A stretch of DNA of 64,000 bases from assembly GCA_030760725.1 (NCBI GenBank), contig JASWHV010000011.1, forward strand, positions 82,747,765 to 82,811,764, in the 5' to 3' direction. The stretch is from Neostapfia colusana (taxonomy: Eukaryota; Streptophyta; Magnoliopsida; Poales; Poaceae). The notes beneath the pieces were generated by a model. That model ran no database searches. It was given only the letters and a program-made list of their open reading frames with translations, and had not been told where the DNA came from. Position numbers and translations under genes: made by a program. Shown here piece after piece: positions 20,507 through 31,992 of the stretch. Every line of letters begins with the position of its first letter. Position 1 is the stretch's first letter.

Positions 20507-23053
20507 ATGACCAAGCTCCCTTCGGCGGCAAGCTCACCTCCCCCGCCTCCGCGACGAACTGCGACCAGGGGGGAGTACAAGCCAACACACTCGGGACGGA
20601 GTGTGTCAGTACAAGCTGGGAGCCAGCAACCGGCTCTGGCAGCGCCGACCCCGGCAATGCAGGCTCCAACCAGCGTCAGATCTTCAGTAGCGCCGGGCGT
20701 ACCCGGAGGGGGTGCGCTAGCTGCAGCAAGAGCGCTACTGCACAATCCGCCCGCTGGGGACGCGCCTCAGGCAGCGACCCAGCGGTGGATTCTCGAGGTA
20801 GACCATCTTGTCGTCGCTGCCGCAAGCCCGCGACTCCGGCGGAGACGACACTCTGACCAACCGGCCGTGTCGCTGATACGCATGCCGATGGTTGACGAAC
20901 AGACGGCAGACTCCAGCTCTGCCAGCCCTCAATCGATGGATCTGAGGACAGAGCTGGAGCGGTGTCGCTCGGGTCAAGATGCCCGGGTATACCTTGAGCA
21001 ACGCCGAGAAAGGCGTCGCTACCAAGAGGCTGACGACAGCATGACGTCGGCCTCGACCCAGCCTGAAGAGCAGACCTTCGCCATGCGATCTCTGCCCCAG
21101 GCCTGCGCCGTGCAGAATATGCCGCAGTCATATGTACTGCAGATGGCGCCCCCGGCCTATGGCGCAGCCTTGCCCGAACCGGGGTACACTGTGCCTAGTG
21201 CGAACCCAGCGTTCGCGGCACCAGAACCTGCGGTGGCAGAAGCAGGGTGTGCAGCCCTCGCGCCCCATCTTCGCTTTGCGAAGTGGCCGCGCAAGTTTCG
21301 GCCACACCTGCCCGAGAAGTACGACGGCAGCGTCAACCCGGCGGAGTTCCTCCAGATCTACTCCACCGCCGTACTTGCCGCAGGAGGGAATGAAGCCGTC
21401 ATGGCCAATTACTTCCCTGTCGCCTTGACCGGACCAGCCCGGTCTTGGCTCATGAACCTCCCCCAGGGTTCCGTCACCTCCTGGGGAGAGCTTTGCCGAC
21501 AGTTCGTAGCCAACTTCGGCAGCTCCTACACCCGGCCTGGCACGGAGCTCGATCTCCACGCCGTCCAGCAGCAACCTGGGGAGTCGCTGCGCTCTTTCAT
21601 CCAGCAGTTCTCCCAGGTGCGGAACACCATCCCACACATTCAAAATGCTTCTGTGGTGGTGGCGTTCCGGCAAGGCGTCCGGGACAAGAAGATGCTCGAG
21701 AAGCTCGCGACCAGGGAGGTCCGCGACGTCTCAGAGCTCTTCAGTTTGGCAGACAAATGCGCCAGAGCAGCCGAAGGACGGAACTGGCACTCGCTGCCAT
21801 CCTCCGAGTCAGGGGGACTGCCCGGATCTAGTCCTACTCCCTGTGGAGGCAGCAGGAAGGCCAAGAACCGTGGCAGAAGCAAGATAGAGTCACCGACTGC
21901 AGCCCCAGTCGTCACTGCAGCGACGCTCGGTGGGGCTCGGGGGCCGCGCCCCGACAAGAAGCAGCGAAGATCACCAATCCCAGACGGTGATAAAGACAAT
22001 ATGTGCCCCGTGCACGGCAGCTGTCGCCACACTGCTGCCGAGTGCCGGGAGATCCGAAGGCTCGCAGAGCGCTTCCGCAAGGAGAAGCGGCAGCGGGCTG
22101 ATGCCCTGCCCTTCCGTCCAAAGGAAGATGAGCAGAGGGTGGATGTTCCAGACAACATCGACCACCCAGAGGAGATCCAGGAGCCTCCGCGTATCGTGAA
22201 GGCGGCACGCAATCACGAGGATTCCGGCTCCAGCGACGATGAGCGTCGGAAGAAGCTTTACGTCATATACGGCGGGTCCGCCGACCCCTCGTCCCGAAGC
22301 GCAGTCAAGACTCTGCGCCGAGCGGTAGCATCGGTGGCGCCACTCCCAAGTGCTGCACCGCACCTAAAGTGGATGGGGACCCCCATCAGCTTTGATGCCA
22401 CCGACTGCCCCAGGAACATGGCTGGGGCCGGCCAACTACCGCTCCTGGTGGCCCCTACCATCGCCAACGTGAGAATGTACCATGTTTTGGTGGATGGAGG
22501 GGCTGGGCTGAACCTCATCAGCCGTGCAGCTTTCCAGAAGCTGCAAATCCCGATGGCCAAGCTCACCCCGTCGAGCCCGTTCTCAGGGGTAGGGCCGGGA
22601 CAGGTTATCCCCTACGGCAACATTAGTCTCCCGGTGACCTTTGGGGCTCCGGACAGCTATCGAACAGAGTACATTCTGTTCGACGTAGCGGAGATAGACC
22701 TCCCCTTCAACGCCATAATCGGCAGGCCAGCCCTGTACCGGTTCATGGCCGTAGCCCATTACGGCTACCTTGTCCTGAAGATGCCGACACTGACAGGCGT
22801 TCTCAGGATTCGTGGGGACCGCACTGCTGCAGTGTCGGCCCTGGAGAAGCTCCAAGCACTCGCAACAGCTGGGGCATCAACCCCGGGCAATACGGAGCCG
22901 GATCAGCTCCGCCCGAACGCACGTCACCGTGCTTCCACCACAGCACCCCGGGTGCAACCTCTCGACAAGGGCGGCGTCCCCTTAAAGGTCGTCCAAGTCG
23001 GCGCCGAAGCTACCCAGACCACCCGGGTAGCCGGGGGCCTGGATAGTAAATAG
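20507..23053 (+). CDS. E2 gag-protease polyprotein
   Basis: Open for 848 codons from the ATG shared with E1 and E3. Residues 1-265 are Pro/Ala-rich and low in complexity. Residues about 270-420 are the retrotransposon gag domain (KYDGSVNPAEFLQ, PARSWLMNLP, SWGELCRQFVANF). Near residue 500 is a CPVHGSCRHTAAEC zinc motif as in Tat-lineage Gag. An aspartic protease follows with DGGA at residues 663-666 and the flap-end IIGRPAL near 740. Gag assembles particles and protease matures them. The frame ends at TAG 23051-23053 but continues in the same frame into RT, so the stop most likely replaces a Gln codon (CAG to TAG) and is not a natural end. Confidence 0.88.
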   Translation: MTKLPSAASSPPPPPRRTATRGEYKPTHSGRSVSVQAGSQQPALAAPTPAMQAPTSVRSSVAPGVPGGGALAAARALLHNPPAGDAPQAATQRWILEVDHLVVAAASPRLRRRRHSDQPAVSLIRMPMVDEQTADSSSASPQSMDLRTELERCRSGQDARVYLEQRRERRRYQEADDSMTSASTQPEEQTFAMRSLPQACAVQNMPQSYVLQMAPPAYGAALPEPGYTVPSANPAFAAPEPAVAEAGCAALAPHLRFAKWPRKFRPHLPEKYDGSVNPAEFLQIYSTAVLAAGGNEAVMANYFPVALTGPARSWLMNLPQGSVTSWGELCRQFVANFGSSYTRPGTELDLHAVQQQPGESLRSFIQQFSQVRNTIPHIQNASVVVAFRQGVRDKKMLEKLATREVRDVSELFSLADKCARAAEGRNWHSLPSSESGGLPGSSPTPCGGSRKAKNRGRSKIESPTAAPVVTAATLGGARGPRPDKKQRRSPIPDGDKDNMCPVHGSCRHTAAECREIRRLAERFRKEKRQRADALPFRPKEDEQRVDVPDNIDHPEEIQEPPRIVKAARNHEDSGSSDDERRKKLYVIYGGSADPSSRSAVKTLRRAVASVAPLPSAAPHLKWMGTPISFDATDCPRNMAGAGQLPLLVAPTIANVRMYHVLVDGGAGLNLISRAAFQKLQIPMAKLTPSSPFSGVGPGQVIPYGNISLPVTFGAPDSYRTEYILFDVAEIDLPFNAIIGRPALYRFMAVAHYGYLVLKMPTLTGVLRIRGDRTAAVSALEKLQALATAGASTPGNTEPDQLRPNARHRASTTAPRVQPLDKGGVPLKVVQVGAEATQTTRVAGGLDSK

Positions 23054-26000
23054 GAAGGCGCGCTCGTCACCTTCCTCCGGCACAACGTCGACGTGTTTGC
23101 ATGGCAGCCGTCACAGATGCCGGGGGTCCCCAGGAAGGTGATCGAGCACCACTTGAAAGTCTTCCCCGATGCCCGGCCGGTTCAACAGAAGCCCCGCAAG
23201 CAGTCCATCGAGCGGCAAAACTTCATCCGTGAAGAAGTCAAGAAGCTGCTGGACGCTGGCTTCATACGGGAAGTCCACCACCCCCGGTGGTTGGCGAACC
23301 CCGTCGTTGTCCCGAAGGCTAGCGGGAAGCTCCAGATGTGCATCGACTACACCAGTCTCAATAAGGCATGTCCTAAATATCCATTCCCTCTCCCTAGAAT
23401 AGATCAAATAGTAGACTCAACGTCAGGCTGTGATATGCTGTGCTTCCTAGACGCCTACTCGGGTTTCCATCAGATCCCCATGTCTAGGGAGGACGAGGAG
23501 CACACCTCCTTCATCACAGTAGACGGCCTTTATTGCTATGTGTCTATGCCTTACGGCCTAAAGAATGCACTCCCCACCTTTGTGCGGGCAATGCACAAAA
23601 CCTTTGGGGAGTTAATAAGAGACCTGGTTAAGGTGTATGTCGATGACATAGTTGTCAAGGTCAAGCAGGGTCCGTCCCTGCTAGATAACCTAGCTTTAGT
23701 CTTTGACAAGTTGCGCTCTACGCGCACCAAGCTGAACCCAGATAAATGTGTGTTCGGCGTGTCCTCTGGGAAGCTCTTAGGGTTCCTGGTCTCGCACCGA
23801 GGGATTGAGGCCAACCCAGAGAAGATCAAGGCCATCGACTTGATGCGGCCCCCTGCCCGCGTCAAGGATGTCCAGAAACTTACGGGATGTCTAGCCGCGC
23901 TGAGTCGGTTTATACCGAGGCTAGCAGAGCGGGCACTCCCCTTCTTTAAGCTCCTGCACAAGTCAGGCCCTTTTGCCTGGACTGATGAAGCAGAAGAGGC
24001 TTTCCAGGAGTTGAAGTGACTCCTGACGACCCTACCAATCATGGTAGCCCCTGAGCCCGGAGAGCACCTGTTGCTCTACATCGCGGCGACAACTGAAGTA
24101 GTAAGTATGGTCCTCGTCGCAGAGCGGCCGGACCCCTCATCTTCACAACCTGCTCCGGTAGCAGAAGACAGACGCCAGGAGGCCCCGCAGGACCAAGATG
24201 GTCTCCCGGACCTCCAAGGCAACCTCCCGGAGGCCCAGGTCGGCCTCCCGGAGGTCCTGGGCAGTCTCCCGGACCTCCAAGATAAACCCCCGGGGGCCCT
24301 GCGGGACCCCCCGGGGGCCAAATGGGACCTCCCAGAGGTCCCCCAAGACCCCCCGGAGCTCCCGGACAATCGAGATAGCTTAAGGGCCTCCGGGTCCCAG
24401 CTCCCGGAGGCCCCCGTGGGTCCACCCACCTCCAGTGGGCCAGGGCCAATGGACGAGGACCTCCCAGGCCTGAGAAAGAGGGTTCGAACCGTCTAGAGGC
24501 CTGTCTACTACATCAGCGAAGTACTTCATGATGCCAAGACAAGGTACCTGGAAGTTCACAAGCTGCTGTATGCGGTGCTCGTGGCCTCCAGAAAGCTCCG
24601 CCATTACTTCCAGGCCCACCGGGTCTCGGTAGTCACCTCGTATCCGCTGAAGACAATTCTTCACAGCCCCCATGCGACTGGCAACGTTGCTAAATGGGCG
24701 GCGGAGCTGGCGGAGTTTGAGCTGGACTTCCTCCCACGCCATGCAGTCAAGAGCCAAGCACTGGCTGACTTTGTGGCGGAGTGGACACCAACGGAGACTG
24801 GCCCAGGGGCCATAGGGGCGGAGAACCGGAGCACCAAGCTCCGGTCTTCACCGAACCCCACTGGACACTCTTCTTCAACGGCTCCTCGCGAAAGCAGGGG
24901 GCCGGTGCCGGCGTACTGCTCCTCATGCCATCGGGGGAACAGTTTGGGTATATGGTGCATCTCAATTTCAAGGCAACCAACAACATGGCGGAGTATGAAG
25001 CACTCATCTTTGGCCTGCAGACAGCCCTGTCTTTAGGCGCTCGCCAGTTGTTGGCACAGGGCGACTCCCAGCTGGTCATCAAGCAAGTCAAGGGTGAATG
25101 CTCCTGCAATGACCCCCAGCTAGCTGCATATCTGCTTCACGTGCAGATGTTGGAGAAAGAATTCCTCGCCTTGGACCTGCACCACGTACCGCGCGCCAGT
25201 AATGCCGCAGCCGACGACCTTTCAACGAAGGCTTCCACCGGAGCCCCTGCGCCCGAAGGAGTCTTCGAGAGGACGTTGCTGCGGCCCACAGCCCGGCCCG
25301 CCGAGCCGGGCGAAGGGGGCTTGACCAGCACCTCGAAGCTGGCGGTCCCGGCGGCCCTACAACCGTGGGCGCCGCCAAGGATCGTAAGCGTCACTGGGGA
25401 CTCCGTGCAACCCAGCGCTCAAGATCCAGAAGCTCAAGTCAGACCCGATGCATGGATCACGGAGATCCGGGACTACTTGAAGGACAATATCCTCCCTGAT
25501 GAACATGCAACCGCTGAACGGATTGTGCGTATGGCTAAGAGGTACGCGCTGGTAGAGGGGGATCTCTACCGGCGTGGCGCCAACCACATCCTATTGCGGT
25601 GTATAACCCAGGGGGAAGGCTGCGACTTGCTCGCTGAGATCCATGGAGGCGAATGTGGAAGTTATTCTTCCTCACGCACGCTTGTCGGTAAAGCCTTCCG
25701 GCATGGCTTCTACTGGCCGACAGCACTCCAGGATGCCGTCAAGCTGGTCGAGAGCTGCAAGGCGTGTCAGTTCCACGCCAAGCAGATCCATACACCGGCT
25801 CAGGCGGTACAGATGATCCCGCCCTCGTGGCCGTTTGCCGTGTGGGGGCTGGACATCCTGGGACCATTTCCCAGAACCGTCGGGGGGTTCCGGTAACTCT
25901 ATGTCGCTATCGACAAGTTCACCAAGTGGCCGGAAGCTACACCAGTTGTCACCATCAATAAACAATCCGCAGTAAAATTCATCAGGTCTATTGTCTGCCG

Positions 26001-26688
26001 GTTCGGGGTCCCAAACAGGATCATCACTGACAATGGGACCCAGTTCACCAGCGCAGCGTTCCAAGACTACTGCGAGGACCTTGGCATTCAGGTATGCTAT
26101 GCCTCTGTCGCCCACCCGAAGAGCAATGGGCAAGTTGAGAGGGCCAATGCGGAGATTCTCCGGGGCCTCAAGACTCGTACCTTCGCCAGCCTGAAGAAAC
26201 ATGGTGCCAATTGGGTAGATGAACTTCCGAGCACACTATGGGCTAACCGGACATCCCAGAGCCGGGCCACCGGGGAGACACCCTTCTTCATGGTGTATGG
26301 GGCTGAAGCTGTACTCCCCCCAGAAATCACCATGAAGTCTCACCGTGTCCGGGCTTACGACGAAGCCACGCAGGACAACCTCCGGCGTGGAGAAATCGAC
26401 CTCGTCGACGAGGTCCGATTACATGCGGCACTCCGTAACGCGCGGTACAGACAGGCGCTTCGGCGCTACCACCAGAGGTCTGTGCATGCCCGGGAGCTGC
26501 AGGAAGGTGACCTGGTGTTGCGGCGCATACTTTCTCGCGAAGGGGCCCACAAACTCTCCCCTAGTTGGGAAGGCCCCTTCCGAGTCGCGAAAGTATGCCG
26601 CCCCGGGTGTGTGCGCCTTTCCACCGAGGATGGGGACCTGCTCCCGAACCCTTGGAACATAGGACACCTCCGTAAGTTCTACCCCTAA
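23054..26688 (+). pseudogene. E2 pol remnant: RT, RNase H, second RNase H, integrase
   Basis: RT has YVDD at 23636-23647 and LGFLVSHRGIEANPEK behind it. The first RNase H carries a Pro-rich insert (24120-24490) before RPVYYISEVL. A second RNase H-like domain (LFFNGSS, KATNNMAEYEAL, near 24870-25200) is typical of Tat elements. Integrase has a zinc-binding part with H..C and CKACQ (its second His appears as Tyr in CGSYSSS), a core with LDILGPFPRT, ITDNGTQFT and GQVERANAE, and the C-terminal end HLRKFYP. No chromodomain. Stops: TGA 24017, TAG 24494 and TAA 25894, besides 23051; a frameshift lies near 24790-24830. Two of the stops look like CAG-to-TAG or CGA-to-TGA deamination. Confidence 0.88.
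24120..24490 (+). repeat. Proline-rich repeated insert in E2 RNase H
   Basis: About 120 codons in frame between VLVAERP and RPVYYISEV. It repeats a 33-36 base unit encoding variants of GLPDLQGNLPEAQV. The DNA is an imperfect GACCTCC/CCCGGAGG repeat, which also gives a collagen-like but meaningless minus-strand frame. Confidence 0.7.
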
Positions 26689-27527
26689 GAGCAAAAATAG
26701 GACAGTACTTTCTTTTCGTAAGGAACTCCATAGAGTCCAGGAGCAGCGCTCGGAGCAGCTAAACCCCAGGGGACGGTCCAGGACTACATTCAGCTTTGCC
26801 TGGTTCCGACTCCAAGCGCGTAGAGTCTTGCTTCCCCTCTTAATGGGGTGGGTCGTGGCCTCCATGTTTAGCCTGCCTTCCTCCTATGGAAGGTTGTACG
26901 AAAAGAAGTCTGCCCTACTTTGCTCTTTCTTTGTACTCATTTAAATTGTGAATTGAGTTCTTTTTTACCGCCCTTGCAGTACATGGTTGCCATGTGCTCA
27001 GCTCCCCCTCTCTACAAGTCCCCAAACACCAAGCATATGGTTGGGGCTGTAAGTCAAATAAGACTATGAGATAAGGGAGGGGGAGACCCCAAGGAGAATT
27101 ACGTTTCCTCTACCTGTGTGCAGGACTTCCAGGTTACGGCAACGGGGACTGCATGAAGTAGGGGGAAAGGAGCTACCAACTACTTCGACCCAGGGCTAGA
27201 GGGGGCGGGACCCGGGGGCCCCACGTGTCCAGCAGGCCCGGAACTCTCTCCTCCCTTGAGAAGGGCTCCGGGCTCGCCGCGTGGCAGGCGGAAACCGGAC
27301 CTGCCCCCGCGGTGGGAGAGCTCTGAAAGCCCTGCGTGATCAACATGGCCGGGGCTCCCGTCTCCGCGGTAAAAGCAATCATCAAGTGAGCGCACGCTCT
27401 CACGACCCCGAGGCCGTTCGTGCTCCGGCAGCGGTCAATTCGGGACTTAGAGAAAGTGCGCGGATCGGAAGAGACGGAGGTACCACCTCGGGCTCGCTAT
27501 CTCCCCCGAGATGGGCCCGGGGGCCAC
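26689..27527 (+). other. E2 3' non-coding domain and polypurine tract
   Basis: No gene. About 26750-27365 matches E1 6950-7210 and 7600-7940. At about 27366 the sequence passes directly to GTAAAAGCAATCATCAAG, which in E1 is found only at about 10275, so the 2.3-kb antisense-ORF block is absent here. GAGATGGGCCCGGGGGCCA before 27528 is the likely polypurine tract. Confidence 0.7.
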
Positions 27528-28625
27528 TGTCGGTACCTGAGATATGGGGTACCCCCGCGCACAGGGTAAAATGCCTAAGATACTCGCCCTTCTCCGCAGG
27601 GAGAGCTCCGAAGGCGCCACGCGTCCGGCGGGGCCAGACCTCCCTCTCCTCAGAGGAGAGCTCCGGGCCCGCCACGTGGCATACAGAAGCCGGACCTCCC
27701 CCTCCACGGGAGAGAGGTCCGAAGACACCACGCGTCCAGCGGGGCCGGACCTCCCTCTCCGCAGAGGAGAGCTCCGGGCCCGCCACGTGGCATACAGAGG
27801 CTGGACCTCCCCCTCCGCGGGGAGAGGTCCGGAGGCTCCACGTGCCCCGCAGGCCGGACCCTTCTCCCCTCAGGGAAGGGCTCCGGACCCGCCACGTGGC
27901 CAGAAGAACGGTGCTGCCTGCCCCCGAGCGGTAGGCGGCGGGCGTAAAGGCGCCCCTCACCTTGCCTTTACAAGGTATTCAAGGCTCGCGTCTCCCCCAG
28001 ACGCGGAAACGCGGAGCACGCGTCTGTCAGGTGCCGTTGCGCCCAGTCGCATCACAGACTGGCGCGCGGTGTCAGGACCTGCCAGCTAATAAACGCCGCG
28101 ACAAGACATCCCATGCTGCCTGCGCCGTCATCAACCACTACGACTAGCATGCGGCATGGGCAGGGCGGCAAGATGAAGACTCAGAAGCCTTCGACCAGAG
28201 GCAACTACCGGCGTAACTACAGATACGGTAGATAACAAGCAATCTTCCCGGGACCACCTGTCGGGTCCCGGCTCCCCTTGTAAGCCGCCCGAGTCTTGGA
28301 CTATAAAAGGCTCGGGCAGGCGTCGATAGCAAGGATTCGCACTTTGCAACTCATACGCTAGCCATACACTCTCAAGCTGTAACTCACCCCCAAGCTCAGG
28401 CCTCCGGCCCTGAGCAGCAAGCAATACAGCGAGCTCCATAGCTCACCGTGGACGTAGGATTTTACGCTCCGGCGGCCTGAACCACGTAAAACTCGCCGTG
28501 TCAAGCTCTCGCTAACTCATCCATCCGCGCAAGCTTTCCGCTAGGAGACTAGCCCCGCCGAAAAAAGAACCTCTGCGGGCTGCCCAGTGCAGGCCCGGGG
28601 GAAGTGTCGATCGCACACTTCGACA
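27528..28625 (+). repeat. E2 3' LTR
   Basis: 1098-bp LTR copy, starting TGTCGGTACC and ending CTTCGACA, followed by ACAGG and by satellite sequence. Confidence 0.95.
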
Positions 28626-30329
28626 ACAGGCTTTCCTGGCTTTCTCGATTTTGACCCAGATGGCCAACCGCGCATGCAAAACCATCAAGTTGAACCATCC
28701 GACCATGTATTCTGTCAAGGTTCCATGCGGCCACCTGGGACCCGAGTTCGTGAGTTTTACCGACTTTCTTAACTTTCCCATTTTGACCCCGATGGCCATC
28801 CACGTATGAAAAAACATCAAGTTGGACCATCCGGACATGTATTCCGTCAAGGTTCTGTCCGGCCTCCCGGGACCCGAGTTCTTGTGTTTTACCGACTTTC
28901 TCGATTTCGAGCCAGATGGTCATCCGCGCATGCAAAATCATCAAGTTGCACCGTATGGATGTGTATTTCATTTAGGTTCCATCCAGACGCCCGGGACCCG
29001 AGTTCATGAGTTTTACAGACTTTCCCGATTTCAACCAAAATGGCCATCGACACATTAAAAACCGTCAAGTTTTACCGTCCGGACATGTATTCCTTCAAGG
29101 TCCCGTCCGGCCTCCTGGGTCATGAGTTCGAGATTTCGACCTAGATGGCCATCCGTGCCATGCAAAACCATTAAGTTGCACCATCCGAACGTGTATTCCA
29201 TCAAGGTCCTGTCCGGGATCCGAGTTCATTAGTTTTACCATCTTTACCGACTTTCCTGATTTGGACTCAGATGGCCATCCGCTCATGCGAAACCATCAAG
29301 TTGCGCTGTTCGTACGTGTATTCCGTCAATGTTCCGTCCGGCCGCCCGGGAACCGGGTTCATGAGTTTTACCGACTTTTCCGATTTGGACCCAGATAGCC
29401 ATTCGCGCATGCAAGACCATCAAGTTGCACCATCCGGACGTGTATTCCGTCAAGGTCCAGTCCGGCCGCCCGAGACCTGAGGTTGTGAGTTTTCTCGAGT
29501 TACCTGATTTCGACTCAGATGGCCATCCGCGCATACAAAACAATCAAGTTGCACCATCCGGTTTTGTATTCCGTCAAGGTCCCGTTCGGCCACCTGGGAC
29601 CCGAGTTCGTTAGTTTTCCCGACTTTTCTGATTTCAACCCAGATGGCTATCCACGCAGGCAAAACCATCAAATTGCACCGTCCTAACGTGTATTCTGTCA
29701 AGGTCCCGTCTGGTCGCACGGGACCCACGTTCGTGAGTTTTACTAACTTTCCTGATTTTGACCCAGTGGGCATCTGCGCATGCAAAACCATCATCAAGTT
29801 GCATTGTCCGGACGTGTATTCCGTCAAGGCCCCGTGTGGCCGCCCGAGACCCGAGTTTGTGAGTTTTACCAACTTTCCTGATTTTGACCCAGATGGTCAT
29901 CCCCACATGCAAAACCATCAAGTTGCACTGTCCGGACATGTATTTCGTCAAGGCCTCGTCTGGCCGCCCGAGACCCGAGTTCGTGAGTTTTACCGACTTT
30001 CAAAACATTCTCAATTTCGACCCAGATGGCCATCCACGCATGCAAAACCATCAAGTTGCACCGTCCGGACGTGTATTCCGTCAAGGCCCCGTCCGACCGC
30101 CCAGTACTCGAGATCGTGAGTTTTACTGACTTTCCCGATTTCGACCCAGATCGCCATCCGCGCATGCAAAACCATCAAGTTGTACCATATGGACGTGTAT
30201 TTCGTTAAGGTCACTTCTGGCCGCTCGAGACCCAAGTTCGTGAGTTTTACCGACTCTCCCGACTTTTCTTGATTTTGACCTAGATGTCCATCCGCGCATG
30301 CAAAACCATCAAGTTGCACCGTATGGACG
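28626..30329 (+). repeat. Satellite array, segment 2
   Basis: Direct continuation of segment 1 after E2. CATCA anchor spacings from 28683 to 30307 are mostly 124, with 132-134, 125, 126 and one of 106, again near multiples of 9 apart. About 13 monomers. Ends at the insertion of D inside the motif CGTATGGACG. Confidence 0.9.
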
Positions 30330-30399
30330 TGTAACACACTCAAATTCATTTCTATGCATTGCATACATTTTTCATATAGAGAAGCATTATAAAAGAAGT

Positions 30400-30650
30400 A
30401 GAAATGGAGAAAGAACTATAGAAATAGAGAAAGAACCATAGAAATGGAGGAAGGAACCATAGAAATGGAAAAAGAACTATAGAAATGGAGAAAGAACCAT
30501 AGAAATGGAGAAAGAACCATAGAAATAGAGAAAGGAACCATAGAAATAGAGAAGGACATATAGAAATGGAGAATGGGGCATAGAAATGGAGAGTGGGACA
30601 TATAAATGGAGAGGGGAATGTAGAAATGGAGTAAGTGACATAAAAATGGT
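30400..30650 (+). repeat. 20-21 bp minisatellite in element D U3
   Basis: About eleven or twelve units of AGAAATGGAGAAAGAACCAT and variants, upstream of the TATA box. The 3' LTR has the matching array at 37861-38110. Confidence 0.85.
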
Positions 30651-30974
30651 GGGGAATGGGAAAAAGATAGCTGAAATGAGCCAATTCCAATTTCCCCAAA
30701 TTTTTCCCTAAATCTCCAAATTTCCCAATTCCCCCAAAAGGGGAATTTTCCCCACATTTAGGGAATTTCCCCCACATTGCTATCGCACCAAATCAATTGG
30801 GGAAAAGTTTGTTAGGATTTAGCTCCAATTGGAGTAGGATTCTCTCCCCTCCCCCCTTATAAATAGAACCCAACCCCTCCCCCCCATTGGCCGCAGCCCC
30901 CTCCCCTCCCCCCCAAGTCGGTGACTTGGAGGCCCTAGCCCCCAACTCACTGAGTTGGACCTCCCCCCCTCGTC

Positions 30975-31095
30975 GGAGTTCAGTCACCGGTGAGCCCCGC
31001 CGGCGAGCCCCGCTGGTGAGCCACGCCGACGAGCCCCGCCGTCGAGCCCCGCCGTCGAGTCCCACCGTCAAGCCCCGCCGACGAGCCCGGTCACG
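30975..31095 (+). repeat. 12-bp GC-rich minisatellite in element D LTR
   Basis: About nine units of GAGCCCCGCCGN, downstream of the TATA box. The 3' LTR has only about four (38440-38495), so units were lost or gained after insertion. Confidence 0.75.
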
Positions 31096-31992
31096 CCTCG
31101 CCATCGCCGGAAAAGAGCCGACGATCTGTCCTGCCCTAATCATCCATAGAAAAACTTCCCGCTGCTGCCATTGCTAGAAAGAAGGCCCTACCACCAAGGA
31201 GGAAGTGAGGTAGGTCTCCATTACCCATCTTACGACGTCGCCGTTGTTTCTACGCATCCGTTTTCTTCGCCCCCTTCGAACAGAAACTTTTACGTGTGGA
31301 CAGATCGTGTTTTGATCAATTTTTGACGATGGGATTGATCTAGATCTTGAGTCAAGATCATCACCACGTCCACACTCAACAAAATCCATGAAAGCACATT
31401 AAAACATGCAAGAACACATACAAACTGGATTAATAAAACTGCACCATAGGATTTACATTCATCTAACCCATTGCCTTGAGTAAAGTTTGTGCATGATGAT
31501 TGATTGCTGTAAATTTTGTATGTGCGTGATCGTGAGTACAAGAACAAGCTCAATAGACCATCTACGAGGATCTACAACACCAAGCCTTCGAGACGCTCGA
31601 ATTACAAGAACCACGGGAGCAAGGCAAGTGCCCCTTGACCATATTGATCCCATGTTTTGAAATTATTTTTTTTGCGAAAACGTGTATGCTTGAGTCAACT
31701 TGATGAGACACCCTTTTATAGGTATTTACTAGTTTTGTTAACCATCCTTGTCGTCGGGAAAGTTTATGAATCGGGTATGGTCGTTTTTCCTTTTTGCGTC
31801 GCTTAATCCACGGGATACGGGAAGTTGAAATAAAACATGTCTAGCTACTGTACTCATATGAATAATGGCAATGAGAACTTGAAGATGTTAGTGGGCATGA
31901 AATCGGGAAGATCTAGGCAATCTTGGTTCACGAATGTTGCTGGATGAGATGGTGGTACTTGCCGTAGATCTAAGGACCGGTTCATGCGAGAA

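Larger units (their letters stand above)
19352..28625 (+). mobile_element. Element E2, Tat-lineage Ty3/gypsy retrotransposon with gag-pol
   Basis: 9274 bp with two 1098-bp LTRs and duplication ACAGG at 19347-19351 and 28626-28630, inserted in the satellite. Order: gag, protease, RT, RNase H, a second RNase H-like domain, integrase without chromodomain; this is the Tat lineage. It shares LTRs, primer site, gag and 3' domain with E1 and E3 and is the autonomous type, although this copy's pol is broken by four stops and one frameshift. By eye about 25 differences separate its LTRs. Confidence 0.92.

Noticed and set aside
23051..23053. Programmed stop between protease and RT of E2 (readthrough)
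   Set aside because: Related elements as I know them are open here, the codon fits a Gln change, and other stops in the same pol are clearly decay.
24039..24449. Collagen-like Gly-Pro-rich minus-strand frame
   Set aside because: Shadow of the proline-rich repeat inside the plus-strand pol of E2.
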